From: Streptomyces rugosispiralis
GTDB lineage: Bacteria > Actinomycetota > Actinomycetes > Streptomycetales > Streptomycetaceae
Direction: 5' to 3'
Assembly (NCBI RefSeq): GCF_024505145.1
Contig: NZ_JANIAA010000002.1
Span: forward strand, 248,001 to 312,000
DNA length: 64,000 nucleotides
Shown here: piece by piece, positions 36,431 through 46,120 of the stretch
How the letters are laid out: each line of letters opens with the position of its first letter
Numbering within the stretch: the stretch's first letter is position 1
Made by a program: the position numbers and the translations under genes
Notes under the pieces: generated by a model
What the model was told of the DNA's origin: nothing
Seen by the model: only the letters and a program-made list of their open reading frames with translations
Databases searched by the model: none

Positions 36431-37782
36431 CCGCGCTCCACCGTCAGGTCCAGGAAGTGCGCGGAACAGGAGATGCACGGGTCGTGGTTGCGGACCGCCC
36501 GCTCGCACAGCGCGGTCAGCTCCTCGTCGCCGGGCGGCTCGCCCGGCCCGTCCAGGCGGGACTGCACCTGGCGGCGCAGGTCGTCCTCGATGGCCGCCTG
36601 GTTCTGCGCGGTGGGCGGCACGATACGGGCCAGGGTGAGGGTGCCGTCGGCCGCCATGGCGTATCGGTGGTAGAGCAGCCCGCGTGGCGCCTCGGTGGCC
36701 GCGCAGCCGGTCGCCGGGCGGGGCGGAACCGCGACCTGCGGCCGGGAGGGCGGCTCGTAGGCGTCGATGATCCGCAGCGCCTCGGCCACGGCATGGGCCA
36801 CCTCGACGGCTCGGACGATGATGCTCCGGAACGGATTGCGGCACACCGCGCCGGTGGCCGGATCGCCGAGCCCCGCCTCCCGCGCGGCGTCGAGGGCCGA
36901 GGGGTGGAGCCACCGTCCGCTGACCGCGTACCGGGCCAGTGAGCCGGTCAGGTAGTGGTGGCCGTCCAGCTCGGACACCAGGGCGGTCGAGTGCGGGACC
37001 TGCCGTTCCACCACATGGCGCTCGAACTCCTCCACCGGAAGAGCCCGTACCGGGGTGGCGCCGTCCGGGCCCGCCCCCGCGGCCATGACGGCCGGGGTTC
37101 CGGAGTCGATGGCGTACCGGCCGGGGTCGCGCATCGCCAGGAACGGGCCGTCGTAGCGGGCATCGGGGAAGTCGAAGCCGGCCACCCAGCGCACGGTCTC
37201 CAGCGCGTCGTCACGGGCCCGGCGCAGCCGCTCGGCCAGCGGGACGAGTTCGGCCGGGGCGGGCACGCGGTAGAAGCCTCCGACGCGGACGTTGATCGGG
37301 TGGATGGCGCGGCCACCGAGTTGCTCCATGATGGCGTTGCCCGCCTGTTTGATCCGCAGGCCCCGTTCCACGGCTCCGCGTTGCTCGCGGGCGAGTTCCA
37401 CGGCACTGGGGTGGCCGAAGAAGTCGGGGGCGTGCAGCAGATGGACGTGCAGGGTCTGGCTCTCGATCCATTCGCCGTAGTAGAGCAGCCGCCGCAGTCC
37501 CGCGAGCGGACCGTCGACCGTCACCCCGCAGGCCCGCTCGATGGCCTGGCATGCGGTCATCTGGTACGCGACCGGGCAGATTCCGCAGATCCGTGAGGTG
37601 ATGTCGGGTGGCTCGCCATGGCCGCGTCCGACCAGGAACGCCTCGAAGAAGCGGGGCGGCTCGTAGATCCGCAGCCGCGCCTCGGCGACCGTCCCGTCGC
37701 GCACGGCCAGGTGGAGGGCCGCTTCTCCCTCCACCCGGGCGAGTGCGTCCAGTCGCAGCACACGGGCCCCGCGGTGGCTCAT
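36427..37782 (-). CDS. [NiFe]-hydrogenase large (alpha) subunit, group 3b
   Basis: 451 residues. Nickel ligands are in RICGIC (Cys66, Cys69) and DPCISC (Cys436, Cys439); the predicted cleavage site follows His442, leaving a 9-residue tail (FLDLTVERG). Short length, the flanking beta/gamma subunit genes and the C-terminal sequence fit the cytosolic NADP-linked group 3b (sulfhydrogenase-like) hydrogenases. It catalyses reversible H2 oxidation. ATG 37782 overlaps the small-subunit stop. Functional maturation needs HypA/HypB, which are not in this window. Confidence 0.93.
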   Translation of the reverse strand: MSHRGARVLRLDALARVEGEAALHLAVRDGTVAEARLRIYEPPRFFEAFLVGRGHGEPPDITSRICGICPVAYQMTACQAIERACGVTVDGPLAGLRRLLYYGEWIESQTLHVHLLHAPDFFGHPSAVELAREQRGAVERGLRIKQAGNAIMEQLGGRAIHPINVRVGGFYRVPAPAELVPLAERLRRARDDALETVRWVAGFDFPDARYDGPFLAMRDPGRYAIDSGTPAVMAAGAGPDGATPVRALPVEEFERHVVERQVPHSTALVSELDGHHYLTGSLARYAVSGRWLHPSALDAAREAGLGDPATGAVCRNPFRSIIVRAVEVAHAVAEALRIIDAYEPPSRPQVAVPPRPATGCAATEAPRGLLYHRYAMAADGTLTLARIVPPTAQNQAAIEDDLRRQVQSRLDGPGEPPGDEELTALCERAVRNHDPCISCSAHFLDLTVERG

Positions 37783-38621
37783 CGGGGCTCTTCCTCCGCC
37801 GGGAGCTCGGGGGACTCCCGGGCCGCGAGCTCGGGTACGGGGCCGTATTCGGGCGAGGCCGCGTTGAAGGTGCGGAAGACCCGCACGATGTCCCGCTCCC
37901 TCATGCCGTCGTGCCGCAGCTCGCGCACCATCGCCTCCAGGTTGGGTTGGACCATCGGCCCGAAGCAGCCGTAGCACCCGCGCCCGTAGGCGGGACAGAG
38001 CGCGCCGCACCCGGCATGGGTGACGGGCCCCAGGCACGGGATGCCCCGCGCGACGGTGATACAGGTCGTGCCGCGCCGCTTGCATTCGAAGCAGACGCTG
38101 TGGCCGGAGATGTTCGGCTTCCGCCCGGCCAGAAACGCGGTGATCACTTCCAGTAGCTGGCCGCGGTCGATCGGGCAGCCACGCAACTCGAAGTCGACCG
38201 GTACATGCGCCGAGATGGGGGTGGAGGTGTCCAGTGTCGCGATGTACTCCGGGCGGGCGTACACCGCGGCGCGGAACTCCTCGACGTCCGCGAAGTTGCG
38301 CAGGGCCTGGACGCCGCCCGCGGTGGCGCAGGCCCCGATGGTGACCAGGCGACGGGAGATCCGCCGGATGTGATGGATGCGCCGCACATCCTCTGCGGTG
38401 GTGACGGACCCCTCCACCAGGGAGAGGTCGTACGGTCCGGTCCCCGCGAGAGTGGCCGGCTCCCGGGAGTCCTCCGCGGTGGACATCTCCAGGAAGTGCG
38501 CGATGCGCACCCGGCCGGTGAGCGGGAGCAGTTCGTCCTCGCAGTCGAGCAGGGTCAGCTGGCAGCCGTCGCACGAGGCGAACTTCCACACGGCGAGGGC
38601 GGGGCGGTCGTCGGAGTCCAT
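37779..38621 (-). CDS. [NiFe]-hydrogenase small (delta) subunit, group 3b
   Basis: 280 residues. Proximal-cluster ligands begin at Cys17/Cys20 in [29 protein letters not shown] and a C-terminal Cys-rich stretch ([22 protein letters not shown]) supply further cluster ligands. There is no Tat signal, so the enzyme is cytosolic, as expected for group 3b. Between it and the gamma gene lies a single base. Acidic tail ELPAEEEPR. Confidence 0.93.
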   Translation of the reverse strand: MDSDDRPALAVWKFASCDGCQLTLLDCEDELLPLTGRVRIAHFLEMSTAEDSREPATLAGTGPYDLSLVEGSVTTAEDVRRIHHIRRISRRLVTIGACATAGGVQALRNFADVEEFRAAVYARPEYIATLDTSTPISAHVPVDFELRGCPIDRGQLLEVITAFLAGRKPNISGHSVCFECKRRGTTCITVARGIPCLGPVTHAGCGALCPAYGRGCYGCFGPMVQPNLEAMVRELRHDGMRERDIVRVFRTFNAASPEYGPVPELAARESPELPAEEEPR

Positions 38622-38622
38622 C

Positions 38623-39435
38623 TCACAGCTCCCTGACGGCGAGCAGGGGCCGGGCGCGGTCGTAGCCGACCACCGGGCCGTCCCGGCACAGCAGCAGGGG
38701 CCCGAGCTGGCAGTGACCGCAGTGGCCGGTGCCGCAGCGCATGTTCCGTTCCAGTGACACCTGGACCCGACGCGCGGGCAGGCCGCGGGCGAGCAGCGCC
38801 CGGACGGTGTGCCGGATCATCACTTCGGGGCCGCAGATCAGCGCCTCGGTCCGATCCGGGCGCCAGTCGACCCGGTCCAGCAGGGTGGTGACCACGCCCA
38901 CGCTGCCGCGCCAGCCGGGGCCGGGCCGGTCGACGGTCACCTCCACCTGGGCCGAGGCACGCCGCCAGTGCTCCAGTTCCTCCCCGTAGAGCAGATCCGC
39001 AGGCGTGCGGGCCCCGAGCAGTGCACGAAGGCGGCCATAGCGCCCGGGGTGGTCGAGCACATGGCGCACCACGGGGCGCAGCGGGGCGAGCCCGATGCCG
39101 CCGGCGACCACCAGGACGTCCAGCCCGGCCGCCGCCTCGAGGTCCCAGCCAGTGCCGTAGGGGCCCCGCAGGCCGATCGTGTCCCCCGCCCTGAGCCGGC
39201 ACAGCGCGCCGGTGACCGCGCCGATCGCGCGCACGGTGTGCACCAGACGGGGACCGGCACCGATCGCGCTGACCGAGATCGGCACCTCACCGACGCCGAA
39301 GGCGTACACCATGGCGAACCGGCCCGGCGAGAACTCCGGCAGCGCCCGCCCCACCGGTGCCACCTCCAGCGACACACAGTCCGCGGTCTCCGCCGAAACG
39401 GCGGTCACCCGGTACGGCAGGGGCACGGTGGTCAC
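38623..39435 (-). CDS. Hydrogenase gamma subunit: FAD/NAD(P)-binding, [2Fe-2S] oxidoreductase
   Basis: 270 residues. FAD-binding domain ([21 protein letters not shown]), NAD(P) fold ([29 protein letters not shown]) and a C-terminal [12 protein letters not shown] ... LLCRDG motif for a [2Fe-2S] cluster, as in dihydroorotate-dehydrogenase electron transfer subunits and sulfhydrogenase gamma. It links the hydrogenase to NADP(H). GTG 39435 overlaps the upstream stop (GTGA). Confidence 0.91.
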   Translation of the reverse strand: MTTVPLPYRVTAVSAETADCVSLEVAPVGRALPEFSPGRFAMVYAFGVGEVPISVSAIGAGPRLVHTVRAIGAVTGALCRLRAGDTIGLRGPYGTGWDLEAAAGLDVLVVAGGIGLAPLRPVVRHVLDHPGRYGRLRALLGARTPADLLYGEELEHWRRASAQVEVTVDRPGPGWRGSVGVVTTLLDRVDWRPDRTEALICGPEVMIRHTVRALLARGLPARRVQVSLERNMRCGTGHCGHCQLGPLLLCRDGPVVGYDRARPLLAVREL

Positions 39436-39887
39436 GACGGGACGCTTCCGTGCGGTGTGTACAGGTCGAGCAACCGCAACCGGGTGGCCTGGAGCCGGTC
39501 GGCGATCAGCGCCGCGCACCGCAGCATCAACTCGTATCCGAGTTCCGTGTCGGCCATGCACAGCTCACGTACCTCGGCGGCGGGAAACTCCCAGGTCCGC
39601 ACGGGGCCCAGCGCGCGGGCGCCCAGATGCCAGCGGTACGGCGGGAAGATCCACGACCATCCGAGCTGCTGCCGCGGCCCGAGGGTCTCCACCACCTGGG
39701 CCCGCCGGCCGGGGACATACACATCCAGGGCGACCTCGCCGGAACGGATCAGCCAGAACCGGTCGGCGACACCGCCCTCGTCGAACAGGGTGCTGCCGGC
39801 GCGGAACTCCCGCTCGTCGGCGAGCGTGAACAGCCGGTCGCGCTGAACCCGCGGAAGGGTTTCCAGCAGCAGTGGCCACCCGGTCAT
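39432..39887 (-). CDS. Cyclic-nucleotide-binding domain protein within the hydrogenase operon
   Basis: 151 residues, essentially a single cNMP-binding beta-roll: [35 protein letters not shown] and [20 protein letters not shown], ending with a helix. There is no DNA-binding domain, unlike Crp. The phosphate-binding cassette normally has a G-E-x-x-L ... R-x-A pattern; here [11 protein letters not shown] departs from it, so the ligand may differ. Overlapping stops and starts on both sides (39884-39887 and 39432-39435) show that it is made together with the beta and gamma subunits, suggesting a regulatory or structural hydrogenase subunit. Confidence 0.88.
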   Translation of the reverse strand: MTGWPLLLETLPRVQRDRLFTLADEREFRAGSTLFDEGGVADRFWLIRSGEVALDVYVPGRRAQVVETLGPRQQLGWSWIFPPYRWHLGARALGPVRTWEFPAAEVRELCMADTELGYELMLRCAALIADRLQATRLRLLDLYTPHGSVPS

Positions 39888-41041
39888 CGTGGGTCGTCCT
39901 CCGTACGCCGGGTCCAGTCGTACAGGGCCGCGGCCTCCTCGGTGATGTCGATGGCGACCGGACACCAGACGATGCACCGGCCGCACCCCACACACCCCGA
40001 CGACCCGAACTGGTCGTACCAGGTGCCCAGTTTGTGGGTGAGCCACTGCCGGTAGCGACTGCGCGACGAGGCGCGTACGGGACCGCCCGGCAGATAGGAG
40101 AAGTCCAGGTCGAAGCAGACGTCCCAGACCCGCCAGCGCTCGGCGTGGTCCCCGGTCAGGTCGGTGACGTCCTCGGTGGTGGTACAGAAGCAGGTGGGGC
40201 ACACCATCGTGCAGTTGCCACAGGTCAGGCATCGGGAGGCGACGTCGTCCCAGCGGGGTGCCTCCAGCGTTTCCGCCATCAGCCGCCGCATGTCGGTGTC
40301 CGGCATCCTGCGGCCCATTCGCTCGGCGGCGGACGCGACGGCGCCCGCGGCGGCCCGGCAGACGGCCTCCGGGGCCGGTTCGCCGGGCAGTTCCGCCAGG
40401 ATCTCGGCCCCCTCCGGGCTGCCACCGCGGATCCAGAACCGGTGTCCCTCGTCATCGACCAGTTCGGTCAGCACCAGGTCGTACCCGGGCCCGGCGGCGG
40501 GACCGGTGCCCATCGAGACGCAGAAGCAGGTCGCACCGGGCTCGGTGCACTCCACCGCCACCAGAAACGCCCCTGACCTCCTGCCCCGATAGACCGGGTC
40601 GGAGTGCGGCCCGGCGGTGAGGATCCGGTCCTGGACGGCGATGGCCCGCAGATCGCAGGGGCGGACGCCGAGGAACGCGAAGCGGGGAGGCGTGGTGTCG
40701 TCCGCCTCGATGACCAGCTCTCCGCCGGTGCGTTCCGCCGTCCACTGGCGGACCCGGGCGGGGTGCAGAAAGGTCTTCCACGACTGCGGACCGGCCGCGT
40801 TGGCGAAGGCAGCGCCATCCGTACGCGACCGCAGCCGGTACTGCCCGGCTTCGAGGTCCACACCCCATCCGTACGGTAGTTGACCGGCGGATTCCAGCTC
40901 TTCCAGAACGATGGCGCCGTCCCGCACAGTGGGGCCGACCACTGTGTAGCCGCGCGCCCGCAACACATTGACCAGGGCGACCAGCCCCTCCTTACCGATC
41001 GCGACTCCTTCGGCCGAAGGAAGGGTCGGCGCACTCACCAC
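39884..41041 (-). CDS. Hydrogenase beta subunit: [4Fe-4S] dicluster electron-transfer protein
   Basis: 385 residues. An N-terminal domain ([32 protein letters not shown]) precedes two ferredoxin-type [4Fe-4S] motifs, [16 protein letters not shown] and [16 protein letters not shown], matching the beta subunit of sulfhydrogenases/anaerobic sulfite reductase A. It relays electrons between the hydrogenase module and the gamma subunit. Tandem GTG codons at 41041 and 41038 are possible starts. First gene of the hydrogenase operon; the 222 bases upstream should hold its promoter. Confidence 0.9.
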   Translation of the reverse strand: MVSAPTLPSAEGVAIGKEGLVALVNVLRARGYTVVGPTVRDGAIVLEELESAGQLPYGWGVDLEAGQYRLRSRTDGAAFANAAGPQSWKTFLHPARVRQWTAERTGGELVIEADDTTPPRFAFLGVRPCDLRAIAVQDRILTAGPHSDPVYRGRRSGAFLVAVECTEPGATCFCVSMGTGPAAGPGYDLVLTELVDDEGHRFWIRGGSPEGAEILAELPGEPAPEAVCRAAAGAVASAAERMGRRMPDTDMRRLMAETLEAPRWDDVASRCLTCGNCTMVCPTCFCTTTEDVTDLTGDHAERWRVWDVCFDLDFSYLPGGPVRASSRSRYRQWLTHKLGTWYDQFGSSGCVGCGRCIVWCPVAIDITEEAAALYDWTRRTEDDPR

Positions 41042-41263
41042 AGCTCACCCCGGTCACCGGCGGACAACAGGACCCATCTGCTCACAGGTCCCGTCATGAG
41101 CGCGGGAAGCGCCGCCGCGACACGGCGATGCTCGGCCGAACGCGCACACAGGTACCGCTGCGTGGGGTAGCCGTGACGCGCCCTTCTGGTTCTTTCCGGG
41201 CCCCGGGGGATCCGCCAGGGACCGTGCTCCGGCCATATCGACTCGACCTGGCCGCCGTCATGC

Positions 41264-42427
41264 CTACGCCGAGCCCAGGACCAGTACCTGGATGGCCAGG
41301 ACGGCGGCGCCGCGGGCCCAGTCGTGGAAGTCGGAGACCTTGGTCTCGAGGTTGACCTTGTCGGCCTGGGGATGGCGGTTGGCGAGGATGGCCTTCTCCA
41401 CCGCCGCCCCGGCCACGTCGACCAGGCCCACTCCCTCGCCGGCCAGCAGGATCTTCTGGGGCATCGCGAAATTGGCGATCTGGGAAACGATGGTGCCGAG
41501 GGCTCGGGCCGCCTCGTCCACGACCCGGGCGGCCATGGGCTCGCCATCGGCGGCGAGGCCCAGGATCTCCTCGTACGTCATCTCCCGGCCGGTGGCGGCG
41601 TGGAGCTGGTAGCGGATGCTGGGGATGGTCAGCAGGGAGACGGCGCTGCCGCGTTCTCCGTACGGGGTGAGCGGGCCGTGGGGATCGACCATCCAGTGCC
41701 GTCCCCGGCCGAGGCTCAGACCGTCCTCGGAGGAGACCACCCGCCTGCCGCCGCTGACCAGTCCGTAACCCAGTCCGGCCCCGATGGTGAGCACCGCGAA
41801 CCGGTCGAGGCCGCGGCCCGCGCCGAACCAGCACTCGGCCTCGACCAGCGCCGCCACGTCGTTCTCGACGACCGTGGGCAGCCCCGTCCGCTCCTCGACC
41901 AGTTCGGCCAGCGGCACCTCGTCCCAGTCGAGGAAGGGCGACCGGATCACGACCGAGCGGTCCCGGACACCGGCCCCCACTCCGATGCCGATCCCGGCCG
42001 CCCGGGGATGGGCCCGGGTGAACTCCCGCGTCATCTCGCCCAGCAGATCGATGACCGACGCGGGTTCGTGTGTGGTCAGCGGCCGCTCGTCGCGGGCCAT
42101 GATGTCGCTGCGGAGTGTGGTGACAACCCCGTACACCATGTCCTCGGTGATCTTGAAGCCGATGAAGAGCCGGGACTCGGCGACCATGTCCAGCGGCTGC
42201 GAGGGCCGTCCCTGTCGCACCTCCGCCGATGCCGCGCCCTCGGTGCCCTTCTCGACCAGCAGACCCGATTCGATCAGCGGCTTGGTCAGCCGGGTGAGGC
42301 TGCCCGCCGAGAGGTTCAGCCGACGGGCGAGTTCGGCGCGCGACAGCGGACCGTGCACGAGCACCTCGATCGCCACCGCACGTTCCCCCGGACTGAGCGG
42401 CAGCCAACTGGCGTCAAGTGTGGTCAT
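41264..42427 (-). CDS. ROK family transcriptional repressor
   Basis: 387 residues. N-terminal winged helix (RAVAIEVLVHGPLSRAELAR, NLSAGSLTRLTKPLIESG) followed by a ROK domain (GIGVGAGVRD, VVENDVAALVEAECWFG, FAVLTIGAGLGYGLVSGG). The zinc-binding C-x-C-x4-C motif of many ROK proteins is absent. ATG 42427 has GGAGGA 12 bases upstream; ATG 42460 is an alternative. Divergent from the disrupted sugar ABC transporter genes, with two 20-bp operator-like repeats between; the natural ligand is probably the transported sugar. Confidence 0.88.
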   Translation of the reverse strand: MTTLDASWLPLSPGERAVAIEVLVHGPLSRAELARRLNLSAGSLTRLTKPLIESGLLVEKGTEGAASAEVRQGRPSQPLDMVAESRLFIGFKITEDMVYGVVTTLRSDIMARDERPLTTHEPASVIDLLGEMTREFTRAHPRAAGIGIGVGAGVRDRSVVIRSPFLDWDEVPLAELVEERTGLPTVVENDVAALVEAECWFGAGRGLDRFAVLTIGAGLGYGLVSGGRRVVSSEDGLSLGRGRHWMVDPHGPLTPYGERGSAVSLLTIPSIRYQLHAATGREMTYEEILGLAADGEPMAARVVDEAARALGTIVSQIANFAMPQKILLAGEGVGLVDVAGAAVEKAILANRHPQADKVNLETKVSDFHDWARGAAVLAIQVLVLGSA

Positions 42428-42449
42428 GAGGGACGGGATCCTCCATGTT

Positions 42450-42554
42450 TTCTTTTGCATCGGAAGTAATAGGTTCACTCTATGTGGCCAGAAGTCGCCG
42501 CGGGAAGATGCTTGCACGACTCTTGACGGTGTGATTCTTTCGCATCAAAAGTAA
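42450..42554. promoter_or_regulatory. Pair of ROK-type operator repeats
   Basis: TTCTTTTGCATCGGAAGTAA (42450-42469) and TTCTTTCGCATCAAAAGTAA (42535-42554) are direct repeats identical at 17 of 20 positions and each partly dyadic (CTTT ... AAAG around GCATC). They are markedly AT-rich for this genome and flank the divergent promoter region between the ROK gene and the ABC permease. The first overlaps the region just before the ROK start, fitting autorepression. Confidence 0.72.
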
Positions 42555-42594
42555 GTGGTGCCCGAGGACGAGCCGCAGACGAAAGAGTCCCCTG

Positions 42595-43210
42595 ATGACC
42601 GTCGCCTCCAGCAGCCCCCCTTCGCGCCTGCGCCGCGCCGGGGGAGCCACATCGAAACTCAAGATCCGCGGAGCCCGGGAAGCCGGTGACGACGGGGCCC
42701 TCGCGGCCGTCTTCATCGCCCCTGCCCTGCTGGGCTTCCTGGTCTTCCTGCTCTGGCCGACGCTGCGAGGCATCTATCTGAGTTTCACCCGCTTCAATCT
42801 GCTGACTCCGGCCGAGTGGGTGGGCCTCGACAACTATGACAGGATGATCCGCGACCCCGTCTTCTGGCACTCGCTGGCGGTCACGGTCGAGTACGTGGCC
42901 ATCAACATCGGTGTGCAGACGGTCGCGGCCCTCGCCATCGCGGTTCTGCTCCAGCGGCTGACGCGGTCGGCCGTACTGCGGGGCATCGTGCTCACCCCGT
43001 ATCTGATGTCGAACGTCGTGGCCGGCATCGTCTGGCTGTGGATCCTCGACACCCAGATGGGCATCGGCAACGAGATCCTCCAGGGCCTCGGCTTCGACCG
43101 CGTTCCCTTCCTGGCCGACGAGACCTGGGCGATCCCCACCATCGCCCTGATCAACGTCTGGCGGCACGTCGGCTACACCGCCCTGCTGCTCTTCGCGGGC
43201 CTCCAGGCGA
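42595..43210 (+). pseudogene. Truncated ABC sugar-transporter permease (5' part only)
   Basis: About 205 codons of a MalF-type permease: N-terminal extension, first helix (AAVFIAPALLGFLVFLLWPT), YLSFTRFNLLTPAEWVGLDNY, several helices and WRHVGYTALLLFAGLQAI. The protein should continue with P-x2-x-EAA-x3-DGA and further helices, but at about 43210 the sequence switches, out of frame, to a solute-binding protein. The EAA loop that contacts the ATPase is lost, so it cannot be functional. The chimeric frame runs on to 43482 as non-homologous sequence. Start ATG 42595. Confidence 0.87.
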
Positions 43211-44008
43211 TTCACCATCGACAGGAACGGCAAGCGGGGCGACGAACCGGGCTTCGACAAGCACCACGTCAAGGTCTACGGGCTGGCCACCGGAGGCGCG
43301 GGCGACGACAACGGCCAGACCCAGTGGAGCCCCTTCACCGGCTCCGCGGGCTGGTCCTACACCGACAAGAAGCGGTGGGGCACGAAGTACAACTACGACA
43401 GCCCCCTCTTCCAGTCCGTCGTCAAGTGGTACTTCGGCCTGGCGAAGAAGGGGTACCTCGCACCGCTCGAGGTCTACGGTGATCAAGCGAACCCGCCCAA
43501 CGCGCAGGTGGCCGCGGGCAAGGCCGCGACGGCCTTCGACGGCGCCTGGATGCTCTCCACGTACTACGGGGCCAAGGGCCTCGACGTGGGCACCGCCCGC
43601 ACCCCGGTCGGCCCGACCGGCAAGCGGGCCACGATGATGAACGGCCTGGCGGACTCGATCTCCAAAGGCGCCCGCAACAAGGAGGGCGCCAGGAAGTGGG
43701 TGGAGTACCTGGCCTCCGACGCGTGCCAGACCGCCGTCGGCGAATACGGGGTCGTCTTCCCCGCCACCCCGGCCGGCACCAGGGCCGCCGTCGCCGCCTA
43801 CGAGAAAAAGGGAATCGACACCACGGCCTTCACCCAGCCGGTGGCGGACAAGAGGCACTTCACGACCTTCTCGTTCCCGATCACCAACTACGCCGCCGAC
43901 GTGTACGCGCTCATGCGACCCGCGATGCAGGACCTCTACGGGGGTGGCGCGCCCGCGAGCGGCCTCGACACGACCAACAGCCAGATCAACTTCATTTTCG
44001 ACCAGTGA
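43211..44008 (+). pseudogene. Truncated extracellular sugar-binding protein (3' part only)
   Basis: From 43211 the second frame encodes 265 residues of the C-terminal part of an ABC sugar-binding protein: FTIDRNGKRGDEPGFD, KVYGLATGGAGDDNG, AAGKAATAFDGAWMLSTYY, MMNGLADSISKGARNKEGA and the end QINFIFDQ. The signal peptide, lipobox and first lobe are missing. Its start coincides exactly with the end of permease homology at about 43210, so one deletion removed the rest of permease 1, probably permease 2, and the beginning of this gene. Confidence 0.87.
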
Positions 44009-44040
44009 ACTCTCCACGACCTTACGAAAGGCATCGCCGC

Positions 44041-45243
44041 ATGAAGTTCTCCCTCGGCATCGTCGGCGCCGGGCAGTTCTCCGGCCAGTTCGCCAAGCTG
44101 TTCCTCGCCCACCCGGGCGTCGGCGATGTCCACGTCACCGATCTGCTGCCCGAGCGGGCCGAGCAACTGGCCGCCGCGGAAGGCCTGTCGGGTACCTTCC
44201 CCTCGTACGAGGCGATGCTGGAGTCGAAGGCGGTCGACGCGGTGGCCGTCTTCACCCAGCGCTGGACACACGGCCCGCTCGTGCTCCAGGGGCTGAACGC
44301 GGGAAAACACGTGTACTCGGCGGTACCGATGGCGATCAGCCGCGAGGAGATAGCGGCGATCATCGAGGCCGTACGCGCCACCGGCCTGACGTACATGATG
44401 GGTGAGACGAGCCAGTACAACCCGGCGACCGTGCACGCCCGCGACCAGATCGCCGACGGCGCCTTCGGACGGCTCTTCTATGCCGAGGGCGACTACGTAC
44501 ACGACATGGACCTCGGCTTCTACGAGGCCTATCAGTACAGCGGCGGCGAGAACTGGAAGGCGACCGCCAGCTATCCGCCGCTGCTCTATCCGACGCACTC
44601 CGTCGGCGGGGTGCTCGGCGCCTGGCAGACGCACGCGGTGAGCGTGTCGGCGATCGGAGTGAAGGACGAGCGCGGGGACGGTGTCTTCGACCAGGAGATC
44701 AGCCAGTTCGGGAACGACATCTCCAACGCCACCGCGCTGTTCGAGGTGGCGGGTGGCGGCTCGTTCCGTACGAACGAGTTCCGGCGGGTCGGCTACCCCT
44801 CGCACATCCGCGAGTCGCGTTTCCGGTTCTTCGGGACGGACGCCAGCATGGAACAGCTCGCCACGGTGAGCTTCTGGCAGGACAAGGAGGGGGTCAAGGA
44901 CATCACGGAGCTGCTGGAGCCCAAGCCGACACTGGCTCCCGACGACCCGTCGCTCGAGCACATCGCGCCCGCCCTGCGCGCCGCCTTCACCTCGGGTTCC
45001 GCGCCCGTGCACGACCGCTCGCGGCTGCCCCGGGAGTTCGACCACCTGCACAACGGGCACGAGGGAAGCCACCACTTCCTGGTGGACGACTTCGTGACCG
45101 CGGTCAACACCCGCACACTGCCCTCCGTGAACGCATGGGTCGCGGCCCGCTACACCCTGCCGGGCATCGTGGCGCACGAGTCCGCGCGGCAGGGCGGAGT
45201 CCGGCTGGAGATCCCCGACTTCGGGGACGCGCCCGAGAGCTGA
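44041..45243 (+). CDS. Gfo/Idh/MocA family oxidoreductase
   Basis: 400 residues. N-terminal Rossmann fold MKFSLGIVGAGQFSGQFA, then DAVAVFTQRWTHGPLVLQGL, the cofactor/catalytic segment AGKHVYSAVPMA (where E-K-P is usual) and a large C-terminal domain with DLGFYEAYQYSGGENWK and YPTHSVGGVLG, whose His is typical of the substrate site. NAD(P)-dependent sugar dehydrogenase or glycosidase-like enzymes belong here. GAAAGG precedes ATG 44041. It lies 32 bases downstream of the disrupted transporter genes and was probably part of the same sugar-uptake operon. Confidence 0.88.
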   Translation: MKFSLGIVGAGQFSGQFAKLFLAHPGVGDVHVTDLLPERAEQLAAAEGLSGTFPSYEAMLESKAVDAVAVFTQRWTHGPLVLQGLNAGKHVYSAVPMAISREEIAAIIEAVRATGLTYMMGETSQYNPATVHARDQIADGAFGRLFYAEGDYVHDMDLGFYEAYQYSGGENWKATASYPPLLYPTHSVGGVLGAWQTHAVSVSAIGVKDERGDGVFDQEISQFGNDISNATALFEVAGGGSFRTNEFRRVGYPSHIRESRFRFFGTDASMEQLATVSFWQDKEGVKDITELLEPKPTLAPDDPSLEHIAPALRAAFTSGSAPVHDRSRLPREFDHLHNGHEGSHHFLVDDFVTAVNTRTLPSVNAWVAARYTLPGIVAHESARQGGVRLEIPDFGDAPES

Positions 45244-45253
45244 GCGGCCTCGG

Positions 45254-45278
45254 ACCGGCTGCCCCCGGGGCAGCCGGT
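45254..45278. terminator. Bidirectional terminator hairpin
   Basis: ACCGGCTGCCCC and GGGGCAGCCGGT form a perfect 12-bp inverted repeat around a single C, in the 34-base gap between the converging oxidoreductase (ends 45243) and GntR (ends 45278) genes. Confidence 0.8.
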
Positions 45279-45991
45279 CAGGTGCCCAGCCTCCTCCTGG
45301 GTATGCGCCCGGCCGGCTCCTGCTCCTGCGCGCCCTTGGCCCACAGGGAGCGCACATGGCCGAGGTGGCGGGCCATGCACGTCTCGGCGCCCGTCACATC
45401 ACCCGCGACCATCAGGTCGAGGAGTTCGATGTGCTCCTCGGCGGACGGGATCAGCTGATCGCGCTCGTCCAGTGTGGTCAGTCCGTAAAGGCGTGAGCGT
45501 TTGCGCAGGTCGCCGACGGTTTCGACGAGCCGGTCGTTTCCGGCGAGCGCGAGCAGGGAGAGATGGAACTGGCGGTCGGCCTCCAGATAGCCGATGAGGT
45601 CGTGCTCGCGCGCGGCGCGCACGATGTCCTCCGCCACCGGGCGCAGCGCTTCCAGGTCCTCGCGGGCGGCGCCGCGGGTGATCCGGCCGATCATGGGGAC
45701 CTCGATCAGGGCGCGGATCTCGGTGTACTGGTCGAGGTCGCGTTCGTTGACCTCGGTGATGCGGAAACCCTTGTTGCGCACCGGTTCGACAAGACCCTCG
45801 CGGGCCAGGTCGAGCATCGCCTCGCGCACCGGCGTCGCGGAGATGCCGAAGTCCTCGGCCAGGCCGGGGGCCGAGTAGACCTCGCCTGGGCGCAGTTCGC
45901 CGGAGATCAGCGCGGCGCGCAGGGCATGGGCCACCTGGTCGCGCAGCCGCTCCCTGGTGGTGATGAGCTTGCGCTGTTTGAGGTGGCCCAT
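45278..45991 (-). CDS. GntR family regulator, FadR/FCD subgroup
   Basis: 237 residues. Winged HTH at about 15-75 (LRDQVAHALRAALISGELRP, LAEDFGISATPVREAMLDL, GLVEPVRNKGFRITEV) and an all-helical FCD ligand domain with the metal-binding pattern (Asp in YLEADRQFHLSLL, His in SAEEHIELLDLM, His in MARHLGHV). ATG 45991 (MGHLKQRKL) has AAAGGA upstream. Ligands of this subgroup are usually organic acids. Likely target is itself and the upstream region; the adjacent M24 peptidase gene is transcribed toward it. Confidence 0.88.
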   Translation of the reverse strand: MGHLKQRKLITTRERLRDQVAHALRAALISGELRPGEVYSAPGLAEDFGISATPVREAMLDLAREGLVEPVRNKGFRITEVNERDLDQYTEIRALIEVPMIGRITRGAAREDLEALRPVAEDIVRAAREHDLIGYLEADRQFHLSLLALAGNDRLVETVGDLRKRSRLYGLTTLDERDQLIPSAEEHIELLDLMVAGDVTGAETCMARHLGHVRSLWAKGAQEQEPAGRIPRRRLGT

Positions 45992-46048
45992 GACGGTTGG
46001 TGTTCCTTTCGTGCCCCGTGCCCGCACGGCAGAGAGGATCACCAGAGT

Positions 46049-46063
46049 ACAATGTCATGTTGT
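46049..46063. promoter_or_regulatory. Possible GntR autoregulatory site
   Basis: ACAATGTCATGTTGT is an AT-rich imperfect dyad (ACAA ... TTGT) 58 bases upstream of the GntR gene start. FadR-type regulators recognise short dyads of the form TNGTN3ACNA. The match is loose. Confidence 0.35.
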
Positions 46064-46120
46064 TCTCGTGGGCGGTGTTCTCGCGGGTGGCCGTGTGCGG
46101 ATGCGGCTACGGCCACCGGT

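Noticed and set aside
33254..36673. Plus-strand frame of over 1100 codons opposite hypF, hypC and the protease
   Set aside because: Spans several real minus-strand genes and an intergenic gap with no ribosome site or homology; a codon-bias artefact.
42595..43482. Reading the permease frame through to 43482 as one intact 295-residue protein
   Set aside because: After about residue 205 the sequence is the out-of-frame translation of a solute-binding protein gene and loses all permease features.
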